Assembly (NCBI RefSeq): GCF_023277115.1
Contig: NZ_JALQCS010000001.1
Span: 1,978,001 to 2,042,000 of the forward strand
Direction of reading: 5' to 3'
Length of the DNA: 64,000 bases
DNA from: Acidithiobacillus acidisediminis
GTDB lineage: Bacteria; Pseudomonadota; Gammaproteobacteria; Acidithiobacillales; Acidithiobacillaceae
Shown here: positions 9,715 through 20,000 of the stretch, piece by piece
How positions within the stretch are numbered: the first letter of the stretch is position 1
Layout of the letters: every line of letters starts with the position of its first letter
The notes under the pieces: model-generated
What the model saw: the letters and a program-made list of their open reading frames with translations, nothing else
Databases searched by the model: none
Told to the model about the DNA's origin: nothing
Made by a program: the position numbers and the translations under genes

Positions 9715-10272
9715 CCATTCCACTGCCAAGCCAATGCGAACGTGACTGCGAAGTGAGGGTGAGCGCAGCGAGCTAGGACGGAGCCTGGAGCGGGAATCTG
9801 CAAGACGCAGGTTCAGGGGAGCTAGCCGCCAGCCCCGTTCGCGCTCTTCGATGACCCCCACAAGTCCAGCGAGAGGGACGGGTGCAGGGATTCGCGCATT
9901 GCGATGTCCCCGCCTCGGTACCCATCGCCCATCCCATGCCGATGACCAAGCCGAGGGTGCTGAGAGCAGAAATCGCGCCGGATTCGTGATTTCGGGACGC
10001 AGCACAAATGCAAGCGGAGCGTCCCCCCAAAGGGGTGCGTTTGTGCGGATAAAAGCCCAACCCGAAGGGTGGGCGTATACACACGACATTACATCGGCAC
10101 CTGCATTATTTGCACGGCAAAACGTGCAATTCCCTCTCCATCGCGAGCCATTCCCGTGTTCCTGCGTGTCAACCAAAAACCAAGCCGTGTTTTCGGTTGA
10201 CATCCCGCTAGCCATAGGCAAGAGGCGTAAATCAGGCACGGGTCTCAATGTCTCTTACAGGAGGGTCGATTT
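9715..10272 (+). other. Hairpin-rich intergenic region, candidate oriT or transfer control region
   Basis: No credible gene is seen here. The right half holds four inverted repeats: 10002-10046 (outer arms GCACAAATGC and GCGTTTGTGC around a CCCCAAAGGGG core), 10055-10074 (GCCCAACCC gaa GGGTGGGC, one unpaired base), 10110-10129 (TTGCACG, 6-nt loop, CGTGCAA, perfect) and 10167-10202 (TGTCAACC to GGTTGACA, perfect arms). The position between a MobF relaxase and a TraK-like gene is where plasmids often keep the nick region. No nick sequence was recognised with confidence, so oriT is an inference. Confidence 0.45.
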
Positions 10273-10584
10273 ATGGCACGAACGTTCACGGCAAAGGTGC
10301 TTCCATACCTCGAAGCCATCGAGACGGCACATCGGGCCGGTGAATCGTGGAAGGATATTTGTGTACTGCTGGAAGCGGTCATTGACGCCCGGTTTGGGTC
10401 GCCGGTTTGCCTCAGCAACGCAGTTCGGCGGGCACGAAAAGGGGTAAACGATGGCCGCCTCTGGACGGAGCAGCGACCGTTGTCCGGTATGGCACCAAAG
10501 GCAGTGGACTTACCCGCAACTATCAAAACAACTAGTTCCAACGAAGCACGAAAATCCATCTCGATCGATTTAGATAAACTGTAA
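10273..10584 (+). CDS. Small transfer-module protein, TraK-like (tentative)
   Basis: This is a 103-residue basic protein (starts MARTFTAKVLPYLEAIETAH) with a strong ribosome-binding site (AGGAGGG) upstream of its ATG. The N-terminal ~60 residues look helical, followed by a basic stretch (AVRRARKGVNDGR) and a hydrophilic tail. It lies 12 bp upstream of a ParA/TraL-like ATPase. In IncP-type plasmids the oriT-binding protein TraK precedes TraL, and size and order match here. Sequence similarity to TraK is only weak by eye. If correct, it would bind the hairpin-rich region just upstream and assist the relaxase. It could also be a partition-type DNA-binding partner of the following ATPase. Confidence 0.5.
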   Translation: MARTFTAKVLPYLEAIETAHRAGESWKDICVLLEAVIDARFGSPVCLSNAVRRARKGVNDGRLWTEQRPLSGMAPKAVDLPATIKTTSSNEARKSISIDLDKL

Positions 10585-10596
10585 CAGGAGATTGCA

Positions 10597-11313
10597 ATGA
10601 AGCATCTGGTGATTAGTCATGGGGATAAAGGCGGCGTTGGGAAAAGTATCTTTTCCATGCTTGCCGTGGAGTTTGGGTTATTTTCGGGGAGGAATGTCGC
10701 AATCGTCGAAGGTGATACCAAAATCGGAGATGTGAAGGCACGGTACGAGAATGTTGTCTCCGTCTTGTCGGTTAATTTGGACAAAAGCGGCAAGGATGCC
10801 GAGAACGCGATAGCCACCTTGTTCGGCCATCTGGAAGCGCTGGAAAGTGATTATGTCGTGATGAATGCGCCCGCCAATGCGCACAAGGCACTGGACTCCT
10901 ACGCGGAGCTCATTGTGCCGGTTGCGCGGGAGTTAGGATTTCAAATCTGCGTGGCGTGGATGATTGGGCGGGAATCCAGCAGCGCGACCCTTGCGAACGA
11001 GTCTGCGATTTGCCAAATGGCGGATCGAAAAATGGCCGTCGTCAATCGGCATGAGTCAGATTACGACCTGGATTATTACTGGTTCACCGTTCCGCAATTC
11101 AAGGATGCCTGGATAGCGTCTGGAGGTCTGACCGGCGAAATCCCTGAGCTGGCCTCGCGGGTAGGGGCGAAGATCAAGGAACATCAAGGCCGGTCGTTTG
11201 CCTCGCTGGCCGGCAGGGAAAGCCCATTGTTCATAGTAGAGCGCCAGATCATCAAGAACTGGCTACGGAAATCCTGGGAAGAATCCATGATCCCATTGGT
11301 AGAGGAGAAGTGA
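10597..11313 (+). CDS. ParA/MinD-type P-loop ATPase, TraL-like
   Basis: This 238-residue protein has a deviant Walker A at residues ~9-17 (HGDKGGVGKSIF), the signature of ParA/MinD ATPases. It continues with VAIVEGDTKIGD, in the position of the usual 'VLLIDxDPQ' segment, and a plausible switch region YVVMNAPANA. It is preceded by AGGAG 7-8 nt from the ATG and follows the TraK-like gene by 12 bp. Size and gene order match TraL of IncP transfer regions (about 240 residues); chromosome- or plasmid-partition ParA proteins are usually longer. The role in transfer or in positioning the transfer machinery is inferred. A further gene began directly downstream but is truncated by an IS21-family insertion. 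Confidence 0.75.
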   Translation: MKHLVISHGDKGGVGKSIFSMLAVEFGLFSGRNVAIVEGDTKIGDVKARYENVVSVLSVNLDKSGKDAENAIATLFGHLEALESDYVVMNAPANAHKALDSYAELIVPVARELGFQICVAWMIGRESSSATLANESAICQMADRKMAVVNRHESDYDLDYYWFTVPQFKDAWIASGGLTGEIPELASRVGAKIKEHQGRSFASLAGRESPLFIVERQIIKNWLRKSWEESMIPLVEEK

Positions 11314-11316
11314 ATC

Positions 11317-11369
11317 ATGAAAATTGTGACCGAAAAAGAAACGCCGACCACGGAGCCCATGCCTCAAGC
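11317..11369 (+). pseudogene. 5' stub of a third transfer-module gene cut by IS21
   Basis: An ATG at 11317 lies just after the TraL-like stop and opens MKIVTEKETPTTEPMPQA before the frame runs into the left end of the IS21 element at 11370. The spacing from the previous gene suggests it was the next member of the same operon (a TraM-type position). The rest of the gene is not recognisable anywhere else in the window. Confidence 0.5.
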
Positions 11370-11478
11370 TGTTAATCAGCGTGCAAAAGTGAACAGGTGC
11401 AGGTAGGAATCAGCGTCGAAAACTGAACACCTGCTACCCTCTCGGGATTTGGCCCGGGAGGTACCTGGAGTGCTTTGC

Positions 11479-12984
11479 ATGGAAACGATTGCCAAGATTC
11501 GCCTGCTGTACCACGTTAAGAAGAAGTCCATCAGCGAGATAGCCCGGCAGTTTCGCTTGTCGCGGAACACGGTCTACAAGTACCTGCACCACGATGGAGA
11601 TGTCCCCAAGTACACCCGCCGGTCCTCGGCGAAGCCCCAACTCGGGCCTCATGAGGCCATTCTGCAGAAGTGGGTGGAGACCGAATCGCATCTGCCCCGC
11701 AAGCAGCGTCGGACGGCGCGCCGACTCTTTGAGGATCTGCGCAAGGAGGGCTATACCGGGGCCTACGATAGCGTCCAGCGCTGGGTGAAGCACTGGAAGG
11801 TCGTTGAGCATCCGGGCGTGCAGAAGGCCTATATCCCTCTAGTCTTTCGCCCTGGCGAGGCCTATCAGTTCGACTGGAGCACCGAGACGGTCGTTTTGGG
11901 CGGCGTGACGCACACCGTGAAGGTGGCGCAATTTCGGCTCACCCATAGCCGGATGTCTTTCGTTCGGGCCTATCCCAGGGAGACCCAGGAAATGGTCTTT
12001 GCCGCCCACCAGGAGGCCTTTGCCGCCTTTGGCGGGGTGCCCGAGCGGGGGATTTACGACAACCCCAAGACCATTGTCGACATGGTCTACCGCAAGCTCG
12101 TTGAGGGACAAGATCGGGAGTTCAATCCCCGGTTCCTGGCGATGATGAACCACTATCTCATCGACCCCACCGCCTGCACGGTGGCGGCCGGCTGGGAGAA
12201 GGGGCAGGTCGAGAACCAGGTGGATACGCTGCGCAAGTGGTTCTTCACCCCCACGCCGCGCTTCGATGACATCGACCAGCTCAATGCCTGGCTCTGGCAA
12301 CAGTGCGTGGAACGCGCGCAGAGCGAGGCTCACCCCGAGCAGAAGGACCGCAGCATCTGGGAAGTCTTCCAGGAGGAGCAGTCCTCCCTGCGCGCCTTTC
12401 GGGCAACCTTCGATGGATACGTCGAGGTGCGGGCGCGGGTGTCCAAGACCTGCCTGGTGACGGTGGATCGGAACCAGTACAGCGTGCCGGCCCAATACGC
12501 GGGCCAGTACCTGCAGGTACGCCGCTATGTGGACCGTATCCTGGTCCTGCACGAAGGCCAGGCGGTGGCCAGCCATCGGCGGCATATGGGGCGCGGCCAG
12601 GTCTTCACGGATGTCATCCACTACCTGGATGTCCTGGAGCGCAAGCCCGGTGCCCTGCGCAACGGGCGCCCCTTCCAGGAGCTGCCTCGCGCCATCACCT
12701 CAGTGCGTCAACGGCTGCAAAGCAAGCCCTTGGGGGATCGGGAGTTCGTCACCGTACTCCTGATGGCACGGGAATACGGCATCGACAATCTGGAAACCGC
12801 CTGCGCCATGGCCCTGGAGCAGGGTGCCGTGAATGCCGCGGTGGTACTGAACCTTATGCATCGTTTGGCGAATCCGCTGCCCCCGGCCCCGGTGTGTACG
12901 CCGGAGGCTCTGCGTTTGCAGGATGAGCCCCGTGCGGACTGTGCCCGCTACGACTTGCTGCGGGGGAATGCCTATGTCCACTGA
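11479..12984 (+). CDS. istA: IS21-family transposase IstA
   Basis: This 501-residue DDE transposase starts with an HTH ([20 protein letters not shown]), followed by an RNase H-like catalytic core in which [10 protein letters not shown] holds the first catalytic Asp, [10 protein letters not shown] the second, and [16 protein letters not shown] the catalytic Glu. The C-terminal domain has the IstA pattern ([15 protein letters not shown]). The ATG at 11479 is preferred because GGAG lies 8 nt upstream; an in-frame codon at 11449 adds ten residues with no clear signal. The 3' end overlaps istB. The copy at 51498-53003 encodes the same protein. Confidence 0.93.
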   Translation: METIAKIRLLYHVKKKSISEIARQFRLSRNTVYKYLHHDGDVPKYTRRSSAKPQLGPHEAILQKWVETESHLPRKQRRTARRLFEDLRKEGYTGAYDSVQRWVKHWKVVEHPGVQKAYIPLVFRPGEAYQFDWSTETVVLGGVTHTVKVAQFRLTHSRMSFVRAYPRETQEMVFAAHQEAFAAFGGVPERGIYDNPKTIVDMVYRKLVEGQDREFNPRFLAMMNHYLIDPTACTVAAGWEKGQVENQVDTLRKWFFTPTPRFDDIDQLNAWLWQQCVERAQSEAHPEQKDRSIWEVFQEEQSSLRAFRATFDGYVEVRARVSKTCLVTVDRNQYSVPAQYAGQYLQVRRYVDRILVLHEGQAVASHRRHMGRGQVFTDVIHYLDVLERKPGALRNGRPFQELPRAITSVRQRLQSKPLGDREFVTVLLMAREYGIDNLETACAMALEQGAVNAAVVLNLMHRLANPLPPAPVCTPEALRLQDEPRADCARYDLLRGNAYVH

Positions 12985-13705
12985 GCTGCTGCAATCCCTG
13001 CGTGCTCTGCATCTCTATGGCATGGCCCTGGCGGTGGAGGATTGGATGGACCAGCGCCTACCTCAGGATCCCGAGACGTGGTTGGGGCAACTCCTCGCCG
13101 CGGAAAGCCAGGAACGCAGCAATCGTAGCCTCCTCTACCAGATGCGTACCGCACGTTTCCCCGCCCAGCGCGGCCTGGAAGACTTCGACTTTACCGAGAG
13201 TCCCGTGGACCAGAAGGCGCTACAACGACTTGCCGAGGGCCACAATCTGGGCGCCGCCCACAACATCATCTTCGTCGGTGGTACTGGGACCGGGAAAACC
13301 CATCTCGCACTGGCTCTCGGACACGCTGCCATCTACCAGGGCCATCGTGTGCGCTGGTTCAACGTCGTCGATCTGGTCAATCAATTGGAGCAGGAAAAGA
13401 CCCGTGGCCAGAGTGGCCGCCTGGTCAAAACCCTGCTGAACATGAACCTCGTCGTCCTCGATGAGCTGGGCTACTTACCCTTCTCCGAGTCCGGTGGCGC
13501 CTTGCTCTTTCACCTGATCAGCAAGCTCTACGAGCACACCGCGCTGATCGTCACCACGAACCTCTCCTTCGGGGAATGGGTCCAGGTCTTCGGCGACGCC
13601 AAGATGACCACCGCCATGCTCGATCGCCTCACCCACCACTGCGACATCATCGAGACAGGGAACGACTCCTACCGCTACAAACAGCGCCGCTCTCTCCCCC
13701 TCTGA
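12974..13705 (+). CDS. istB: IS21-family helper ATPase IstB
   Basis: This AAA+ ATPase of the DnaA/DnaC type works with IstA to choose and load the target. It has Walker [17 protein letters not shown] at about residues 98-113 and Walker [18 protein letters not shown], the usual IstB pattern. It starts inside the 3' end of istA; ATG at 12974 has GGGGGA 6-8 nt upstream, and an ATG at 12968 is also possible. It is about 243 residues, as usual for the family. Downstream lies the right terminal repeat. The copy at 50777-51508 encodes the same protein. Confidence 0.93.
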   Translation: MSTELLQSLRALHLYGMALAVEDWMDQRLPQDPETWLGQLLAAESQERSNRSLLYQMRTARFPAQRGLEDFDFTESPVDQKALQRLAEGHNLGAAHNIIFVGGTGTGKTHLALALGHAAIYQGHRVRWFNVVDLVNQLEQEKTRGQSGRLVKTLLNMNLVVLDELGYLPFSESGGALLFHLISKLYEHTALIVTTNLSFGEWVQVFGDAKMTTAMLDRLTHHCDIIETGNDSYRYKQRRSLPL

Positions 13706-13767
13706 AACTGTTCAAAATTGGACGCTGACACCTGTTCAAATTTCGACGCTGATTGACATCCAGATGG

Positions 13768-14754
13768 TTACAGGCTCAGATCTGGTTTTCTTCGGGTTCG
13801 TTTTGGAGGGGATGGCTCTTTAGCGTGAGAACCGAACTCCTTTTGTAACTGCTTGAGAACGCCATTTACAGCGGTCTCAAAGTATTTTCCATGCCCAAAG
13901 CTCTCAAACGTCCGGTCATACAGAGTTTTTGGTACAAATCTCTTCATTTGATCCTGGAAGTCATGTCCGCTTGCAATGACGGGGATTGCAGCGATAGCTT
14001 TCTCCAAAAGCTTTTGGTAGTTCCGCAGACCATAGTCTTCGGCTTTCTTTTCCACTAGCCGTGCATCCATTTGGGCTCCGTGCCCAACCAGCCAGGCAAT
14101 GTCCCAAATGTCCCTGTGCCTGATACGTGTGGGGGTGAGTTCTATCTCCCCGCCATCCGACCTGGAAATGGATGCTGGCAAGGCAATCAGCTTGTCAGCC
14201 AGAATCTCATTCTTTGATTCGACAGGCACCAATGGCTGGCTGCGACCTTCCAGAACAGAATAGTTAGCCCGCAATGGAAGAATATCTCGTGTGTAAGCAG
14301 GGATATTGGCGATTTCCATCTTGATCTTCTGTTTCGGGATATCTGGCCTTTCTGGACTGGTTTGAATGGCAACCATCCACTTTTCAACACGTACCAGGTT
14401 TGACGATGGCGTCCCACGGGCATCAGAAAAAGAACGAGGCTCGCGCACGGATACATCCAGACCAAATCTCTTACCAATAGTATCGATGATGCACTCTTTG
14501 ATCGCCACCATGCCTTTGGCGGAAAAATCTTTACCACCAGCGAAGTCCAAATCCTCACTGAACCGCTCCGAACCATAACATAATCGTAATGATGTTCCGC
14601 CCTGGAAGACCAGCGACTTGAGCAAGCCTGCACCGTCCATTGCGCTAAAGATTTCATAATGCAGCAACTCCTTTTCAACTACTGGACGAAGGAATCCCAG
14701 CCCATCAGCCTGCATGGCCATATTTACATAGCGCAAAAAATCTTCATCATTCAT
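13768..14754 (-). CDS. AbiEii/AbiGii-type nucleotidyltransferase toxin
   Basis: This 328-residue protein is the toxin of a type IV (AbiE-like) toxin-antitoxin system, which can abort phage infection. The nucleotidyltransferase core is clear: FQGGTSLRLCYGSERFSEDLDFAGG near residues 58-82 holds the GG(T)S...D.D arrangement of DNA polymerase beta-like transferases, with a later DKLIALPASISR segment characteristic of AbiEii proteins. The start at 14754 (MNDEDFLRYV) has GGAGG 8 nt upstream and overlaps the antitoxin stop by 8 nt, so the two are translationally coupled. The gene ends 10 bp from the IS21 right end and appears intact. Confidence 0.88.
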   Translation of the reverse strand: MNDEDFLRYVNMAMQADGLGFLRPVVEKELLHYEIFSAMDGAGLLKSLVFQGGTSLRLCYGSERFSEDLDFAGGKDFSAKGMVAIKECIIDTIGKRFGLDVSVREPRSFSDARGTPSSNLVRVEKWMVAIQTSPERPDIPKQKIKMEIANIPAYTRDILPLRANYSVLEGRSQPLVPVESKNEILADKLIALPASISRSDGGEIELTPTRIRHRDIWDIAWLVGHGAQMDARLVEKKAEDYGLRNYQKLLEKAIAAIPVIASGHDFQDQMKRFVPKTLYDRTFESFGHGKYFETAVNGVLKQLQKEFGSHAKEPSPPKRTRRKPDLSL

Positions 14755-15286
14755 CCTGAACTTCCTCCCAATCAATCAATCCCGTATTGCGTCCAACACG
14801 AAGTAAGTCCTTTACAGCAAAAGTTTTCTTAGCAATGCGCAGAGGACGCCCAGGAACAATTATTGTCCGATCCAGAAGGTCGGGAATGCTGCGCTTGGTG
14901 TGGGTGAATTCAATTGTGCCAAACGGCGTGGTATGTTCGCCCTTGGCTCCTGTGGTCATGACAGTCAGACGATCCATGGGAATCTGGGAAATTACGCCAT
15001 ACTCAGACAAGATACTTTCTAGTGAAACGTAATTAAAATCACTAGGGCGCAACTTCTTCGCAATGTGCTCGATCAACCATCCCCTGTACCGAGGAATGGC
15101 CGGCGCAAAAACATACACGCCCCTGGCAGAGCGCGCCAGAAGACCGTCTCGGCACATGCGCTGAAGCCCTTTCTCAAGCGTTTTCTCATCCTCAGGGAAG
15201 ATCTTCTCCAGGTCACCCTTGGAGAAGGCGACAATCCCTTTTTGCTCAAAATGGGCAAGCCTCTGTAATAGGTCAATACGATTCAT
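14747..15286 (-). CDS. AbiEi-type antitoxin / transcriptional autorepressor
   Basis: This 179-residue protein pairs with the downstream AbiEii nucleotidyltransferase. It has a winged-helix N-terminal half (FSKGDLEKIFPEDEKTLEKGLQRMCRDGLLARSARGVYVFAP) followed by the AbiEi C-terminal antitoxin domain (VMTTGAKGEHTTPFGTIEFTHTKRSIPDLLDRTIIVPGRPLRIAKKTFAVKDLL). In this family the N-terminal domain represses the operon promoter. The AT-rich 65 bp upstream (15287-15350) is the likely control region. It contains short repeats around TATATATTAGGG and TTTATATTGACA, though the operator itself was not delimited. Confidence 0.85.
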   Translation of the reverse strand: MNRIDLLQRLAHFEQKGIVAFSKGDLEKIFPEDEKTLEKGLQRMCRDGLLARSARGVYVFAPAIPRYRGWLIEHIAKKLRPSDFNYVSLESILSEYGVISQIPMDRLTVMTTGAKGEHTTPFGTIEFTHTKRSIPDLLDRTIIVPGRPLRIAKKTFAVKDLLRVGRNTGLIDWEEVQDE

Positions 15287-15351
15287 GTCATTAAAAACCA
15301 GACTATATATTAGGGTTTATATTGACATAATACCAGATTCCCCAAGTATGT

Positions 15352-15807
15352 CTATCCAATCTTGCGCAAGTGAACCCACCTCTCACGAGAAACAGCGTTG
15401 TCCAACCGCACCGACGGCAGCCGAAACCTGCGATGAAACAGCCGCAATTCCGTCACCGAACACCGGGACTTCCTCACCAACCAGTCTGCGCCAGGCCGGT
15501 CCGGACGATCCGGATCAACGACCCCCGTGCCCTGGGGGAAGAGCACGACACCGCCGCCAGCAGCAAGGGTGCGCAGAATGACACGCATGGCCATGGGCGA
15601 GCGAGTATCCAGCGGAACCATGTGACGCCCGCCCGTCAGACAACCATAGAGCGCCAGTAGCGGACGAAATACCCGATGGCGGGCATAGTCTGGATCAACC
15701 GCAAATAGATAGCCGCGGTGCCCCCCCACCATCTGCAGATAGCGGGCCACAACTGGACCGTCCAGCAAGGACACATGCGGACGCACAAGAATCAGATGGC
15801 CTGACAT
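15352..15807 (-). CDS. PlsC-like acyltransferase domain protein (short)
   Basis: This 151-residue protein resembles the core of 1-acylglycerol-3-phosphate acyltransferases. It has the catalytic motif I in RPHVSLLDGP (H-x4-D) near residues 11-16 and the substrate-binding motif III as FPQGTGVV near 90-97, in place of the usual FPEGTR. It starts ATG (MSGHLILVRP) and is shorter than typical PlsC enzymes (about 200-250 residues), so it is either a minimal variant or truncated at the N-terminus. The Glu-to-Gln change in motif III may lower activity. The surroundings give no pathway context. Confidence 0.62.
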   Translation of the reverse strand: MSGHLILVRPHVSLLDGPVVARYLQMVGGHRGYLFAVDPDYARHRVFRPLLALYGCLTGGRHMVPLDTRSPMAMRVILRTLAAGGGVVLFPQGTGVVDPDRPDRPGADWLVRKSRCSVTELRLFHRRFRLPSVRLDNAVSRERWVHLRKIG

Positions 15808-15932
15808 CGATGTCTCCCAAGAGTAGAGGAGGGGATGTCAGGGTATAGATCGGGGGAGGGTTAAATGAGATCTGAACGGGAGAAGGGGATTACAGGTCGA
15901 TATCCTGTTTTTTTCCTGGCAAGTTTGCCCGC

Positions 15933-16244
15933 CTAACAAAGACCTATGGTGGCCTGAAGAATCTCTTGCAAAGTCGGAAAACGCTTGTGACGCAGGTTTC
16001 CATACAAAGGAATGTCTGTCTGAATGGGCGCTTCCTGCTCCGGCTCCTGCAGGGGGATTAGCTGAATCTGCAGCCCCAAAATTTCGGCAATTTCACCGAC
16101 TGTGCTTACCGACAGTCCAGCCCCCTGCTCATAGGAGATCAAAGTAGCACGAGAGACGCCGACACGCTCTGCAAGTTCCGCCTGGGTGATTCCCAACGCC
16201 CGTCGGGTTCTGCGGATTTCTGCGCCGAAGCTCTTTGCATCCAT
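15933..16244 (-). CDS. XRE-family transcriptional regulator
   Basis: This 103-residue protein has an N-terminal helix-turn-helix (IRRTRRALGITQAELAERVGVSRATLISYEQG, about residues 10-41) of the Cro/HipB class, followed by VSTVGEIAEILGLQIQLIPL, the typical helix and strand ending of HipB-like antitoxins. The C-terminal 35 residues (LRHKRFPTLQEILQATIGLC) may bind a partner. GGAGG lies just upstream of the ATG at 16244 on the minus strand. No HipA-like toxin is seen next to it, so it may be orphaned. Confidence 0.8.
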   Translation of the reverse strand: MDAKSFGAEIRRTRRALGITQAELAERVGVSRATLISYEQGAGLSVSTVGEIAEILGLQIQLIPLQEPEQEAPIQTDIPLYGNLRHKRFPTLQEILQATIGLC

Positions 16245-16630
16245 GTGGCACCTCCTGAATCGGAAGACTCAATGTGCCTCAGACAAGCCTTAATGTCGAG
16301 AATATTTGACATGCACAGTTTGGCAGATTGCAGAGCTAGAGGACTGGACGGCGATGGTTGTTGCACCAAGTCCCGGAAGCAACACGAGTGACGGAGCCTG
16401 CGACGGCGCGAGGGTTGCGCTGGGACGATACCGGGCGGACGTACTCCTTCTTTATCTTGCATTCATTCTTCTCTCTGATACCATCGGCATCAATACGAAT
16501 TCATTTTTTTTGCATGTATGTCGTATAGACTAATGCGACTGGGTTGCATAGGTGATTACCAAAATCCAGTGTTCATGAACAACTGGATTGGATTTGGAAC
16601 GAGCCTAAAACTACAAGCGCAGTCCTCACT
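16245..16630. other. Intergenic stretch with no recognised gene
   Basis: Both strands were read. Short open frames exist but none has a ribosome-binding site together with family-like sequence. The region is the likely promoter area of the XRE gene and the worn edge of the transposase remnant that follows. Confidence 0.4.
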
Positions 16631-16631
16631 C

Positions 16632-16990
16632 ATTCTCGCTATCCCAACTACGAAAGCGCTGCACTGACAGTAAACTCGCAGGAGTTTCTGGGCCTTTGCG
16701 TAGAGGATAGCCACGCGTGGTAGCCTTATGTGCTTGGCGTCAAGGTGAGCGCTGCCAACGCCTAGCACAGCAATCTCCTCGTTAGCGCACGGGCCTTCCA
16801 CGGGAATCCCTATGATAGCCAAACCCTGCACGAGCAACTGGAACAGAGTGCTATCCTGATCCAGGATGTCAGCACCCCGCCAGAGCAGGTCTTCGTCGCT
16901 CTGGGCTATCGGGTCGGGGATGCGAACAATCCTGCCGCTCATATAATCCACGAAGGCAAGCAAGCACAAAGCCTCAGCGGCCATAGGTGT
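16632..16990 (+). pseudogene. Decayed IS5-type transposase fragment
   Basis: Read on the plus strand from about 16680, the frame gives a recognisable IS5/IS1182-type transposase interior: PYVLGVKVSAANA, LLVSARAFHGNPYDSQTL, QVFVALGYRVGDANNPA and IHEGKQAQSLSG. These correspond to the core segments 'YEFGVKVS', 'HGNPYDGHTL', 'FVDLGYRG' and 'GKxKSLTG' of that family. Two in-frame TAG codons (after DSHAW and SAANA) and missing termini show that it is dead. The open frame on the opposite strand is its shadow. Confidence 0.75.
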
Positions 16991-17069
16991 AGGTGTTGCA
17001 GTACGGCATTTTCTGCCATCTCCTAAGTTTCAGGAATCGCCTTCTGCTCATCTCATTCTCCTTGTAGAA

Positions 17070-20000
17070 CTACCGCAAGCCTAATCTCCGCCGTTGCCAA
17101 AGCGCATACAATGCAGGAATCACCAATAGTGCCAGGAGCGTTGCGCTGAACATGCCGCCAATCATCGGCGCGGCAATCCGTTTCATCATGTCGGCACCTG
17201 TGCCATGGCTCAGCATAATGGGCAAAAGTCCTATCACGACCAAGGTAAATGTCATCGCTAATGGTCGCAGACGTAGCATTGAGCCCTCAATAATCGCAAG
17301 TTGAAGATCGTGCCAATTGTTTAACGAATTTCGCATCTGATGCTTTACCAGTGCCTGATCCAGGTACAGTAGCATCACCACACCGAATTCCACTGCGACG
17401 CCCGCGAGAGCGATAAATCCAACGGCGACTGCAACCGATAGTTTATAGTGTAGCGCATAAACCAACCAGAGACCTCCCACCAGCGCAAATGGTAATGTCA
17501 CTAATATGATAGATACCTCGGCCCAGCGACGAAAATTGAGATAGAGAAGCAGCACAATCACCAATAGTACGGCGGGAATCACCAACATCAGACGTTGCTC
17601 CGCCTTTTGCATGCTGCGATATTCTCCGACCCAGGAAAGTGTGTATCCGGCGGGAAGATGAACCTGAGAAGCAATTGCCCGTTGTGCCTGACGCACATAA
17701 CTGCCGATACTCGTCCCTGGCTTTAGATCAATGGTGATCCAGGTATTCAGGCGACTATTGTCGCTAGTCAACATGGAAGGGCCATTTTCCAACGTGATCC
17801 GAGCCACCTGCGCCAATGGAATTTGCGCCCCACCGGGCGTTGCAATGCGGCTCTCGAGGAGAGTCGCAAGGGATTGCCGTAGTCGCCGAGGATAGCGCAA
17901 GTTCACTGGAAACCGCTCTACCCCCTGCACCGCCGTAGTAATGACCTGCCCTCCTACGGCAGTAGAAACCAAGCGATTCACATCTGCTATGGAGATCCCG
18001 TAGCGCGCTGCGGCGCGTCGGTCCGTATGCACGACGATGTAGCGACCACCAGTGACACGAGTTGCATATGCGGAATCTGTATGCGGGACGCCCAGTAAGA
18101 CCTTTTGTACTTCCTGACCCAATCGGTTCAGCGTGCCAAGGTCTGTGCCGGTAATTTTTATCCCCAGCGGAGTTTGCAAGCCCGTGGTCAACATATCGAC
18201 TCGGCCCTTGATCGGCTGGGTCCAGTTGTTTGTGAGGCCAGGAATTTGCAGGGCGGTATTCATCAAGTTCTGCAAATGATGCTGGGTCATACCGGGCGGC
18301 CAATGATCCGGGCGCCTTAGCGTTACCACCGTATCAAACATGGAGATGGGTGACTGATCGGTCGCAGTTTGCGCTCGACCCGCCTCCCCAAATACGCTCT
18401 TTACCTCAGGGAATGTCTTGAGAATCCGGTCGGTGAGTTGTAGCAGCGCGCCCGCTTCGCCATAGGAGATCGCCGGGTTTTGCGCGACGGGCATATACAG
18501 CAAGGTGCCCTCATCGAGGGGAGGCATCAACTGGGTACCAAGACGCTGCCACGGATAGACCAAGCTGGCGGCCAGCAGGGCAGACACTAACAGGACCAGC
18601 CAGGGGAACTTCAGGACGCCGCGAATCATAGGCTGATACAGAGCTACCAGCCATCGGTTAATTGGGTTTTTTCGCTCTGCGGGGATATGGCCGCGAATAA
18701 ACCATCCCATGAGGATGGGAACCAAGGTGATGGAAAGTATGGCCGCTGCGGCAATGGAAAAGGTTTTAGTATAGGCGAGCGGTGCGAAGAGTTTTCCCTC
18801 CTGTCCCGTTAGGGCAAATATGGGAAGGAAGGAAATCGTAATGATCAACAGTGAAAAAAACAGCGCAGGCCCCACCTCCAAGGCAGCCATTTGCGCACTA
18901 TGCCATGGGTTCGCCTCAGCCTGCCGTTCCAGATGCTTATGCATATTCTCAATCATGACGACTGGCGCGTCGACCATCACTCCAATGGCAATGGCAATTC
19001 CGCCCAGCGACATGATATTCGCCGGAATATCGAGCCAATACATAATGACGAATGCAACCAGTATACCCACGGGCAGTGCGATGAGCGCCACCAAGGCAGA
19101 GCGAACCCGAACCAAAAACAGTAGGGCGACCAAAGAGACGGCAATCATCTCTTCGAGCAATTTGCCGGTCAGAGTGCCAATACTTCGTTGGATGAGCGGA
19201 CGCTGGCTGTACGTGGTAACTACCTGCACTCCCTTGGGCAGGGCGGGGCGAATTTCTTGCAGCTTTTGTTGAATGCGCTGAATCAGGGCATTGGCATTGC
19301 CATTTTGATTCATCATGACGATACCACCGACTACCTGACCCTGCCCATTGAGATCGGCGATACCGCTCGGCAATACCGGGCCCAGTTGAACGCGGGCCAC
19401 CTGACCGATGGTGATCGGAACGTCATTGGCGACGGTCAAGGGAGCCTGTCGTAGATCCTGTAATGAATGGATATAGCCCGAGGTACGCACAATGTAACGG
19501 GCCCCGCCCATGTCCACGACCGAACCGCTGGTCTCACCATTGGCAGCGCGAATTGCGGCTTCCACTTGCTCCAGCGTCAATCCATATGCCAACAACCTAT
19601 TAGGATCCACGACGACTTGATACTCTTGAGTCATACCTCCTACAGTGGCCACCTGAGCGACTCCAGGGATACCTTGCAAAGCAAATTTCAGAAACCAGTT
19701 CTGCAGTGTCGTGAGTTGGGCGAGATTCAGGGTGCCCGAGGGATCCGTCAGAGCATATTCATAAACCCAATCGACACCGGAGCTGTCCGGACCCAAGGCT
19801 GGGGATACGCCGGGGGGTAGCTGCGCCTGCGCCTGATCCAGATATTGCAACACTAGGTTTCGCGCCTGGAAAATATTCGTCCCATTCTTGAACAGTACAT
19901 AAACGTAGGAGTCACCAAACATCGAGTATCCACGCACCGCTTGTGCACCGGGCACCTCTTGCAGCGTGGTTTCGAGCGGATAGGTCACCTGATCCTGGAC

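Larger units (their letters stand above)
11370..13758 (+). mobile_element. IS21-family insertion sequence, copy 1
   Basis: This 2389-bp element begins TGTTAATCAGCGT and ends with the complement of TGTCAATCAGCGT. Near-terminal repeats of the ...GAACAGGTG / CAGCGTC type are typical of IS21 multiple end repeats. It carries istA and istB in overlapping order. A copy with the same length and identical protein products lies at 50724-53112 in opposite orientation. Flanking bases are AAGC on the left and TCCAG on the right, so no target duplication is visible around this copy. Confidence 0.92.

Noticed and set aside
11839-12621. 260-residue frame antisense to istA (also 51861-52643)
   Set aside because: It is the same antisense shadow in both IS21 copies; its duplication reflects the IS, not a conserved gene.
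16556-16984. 142-residue minus-strand open frame
   Set aside because: The plus strand of the same interval encodes recognisable IS5-type transposase segments with stops; the minus frame is the antisense of that pseudogene.
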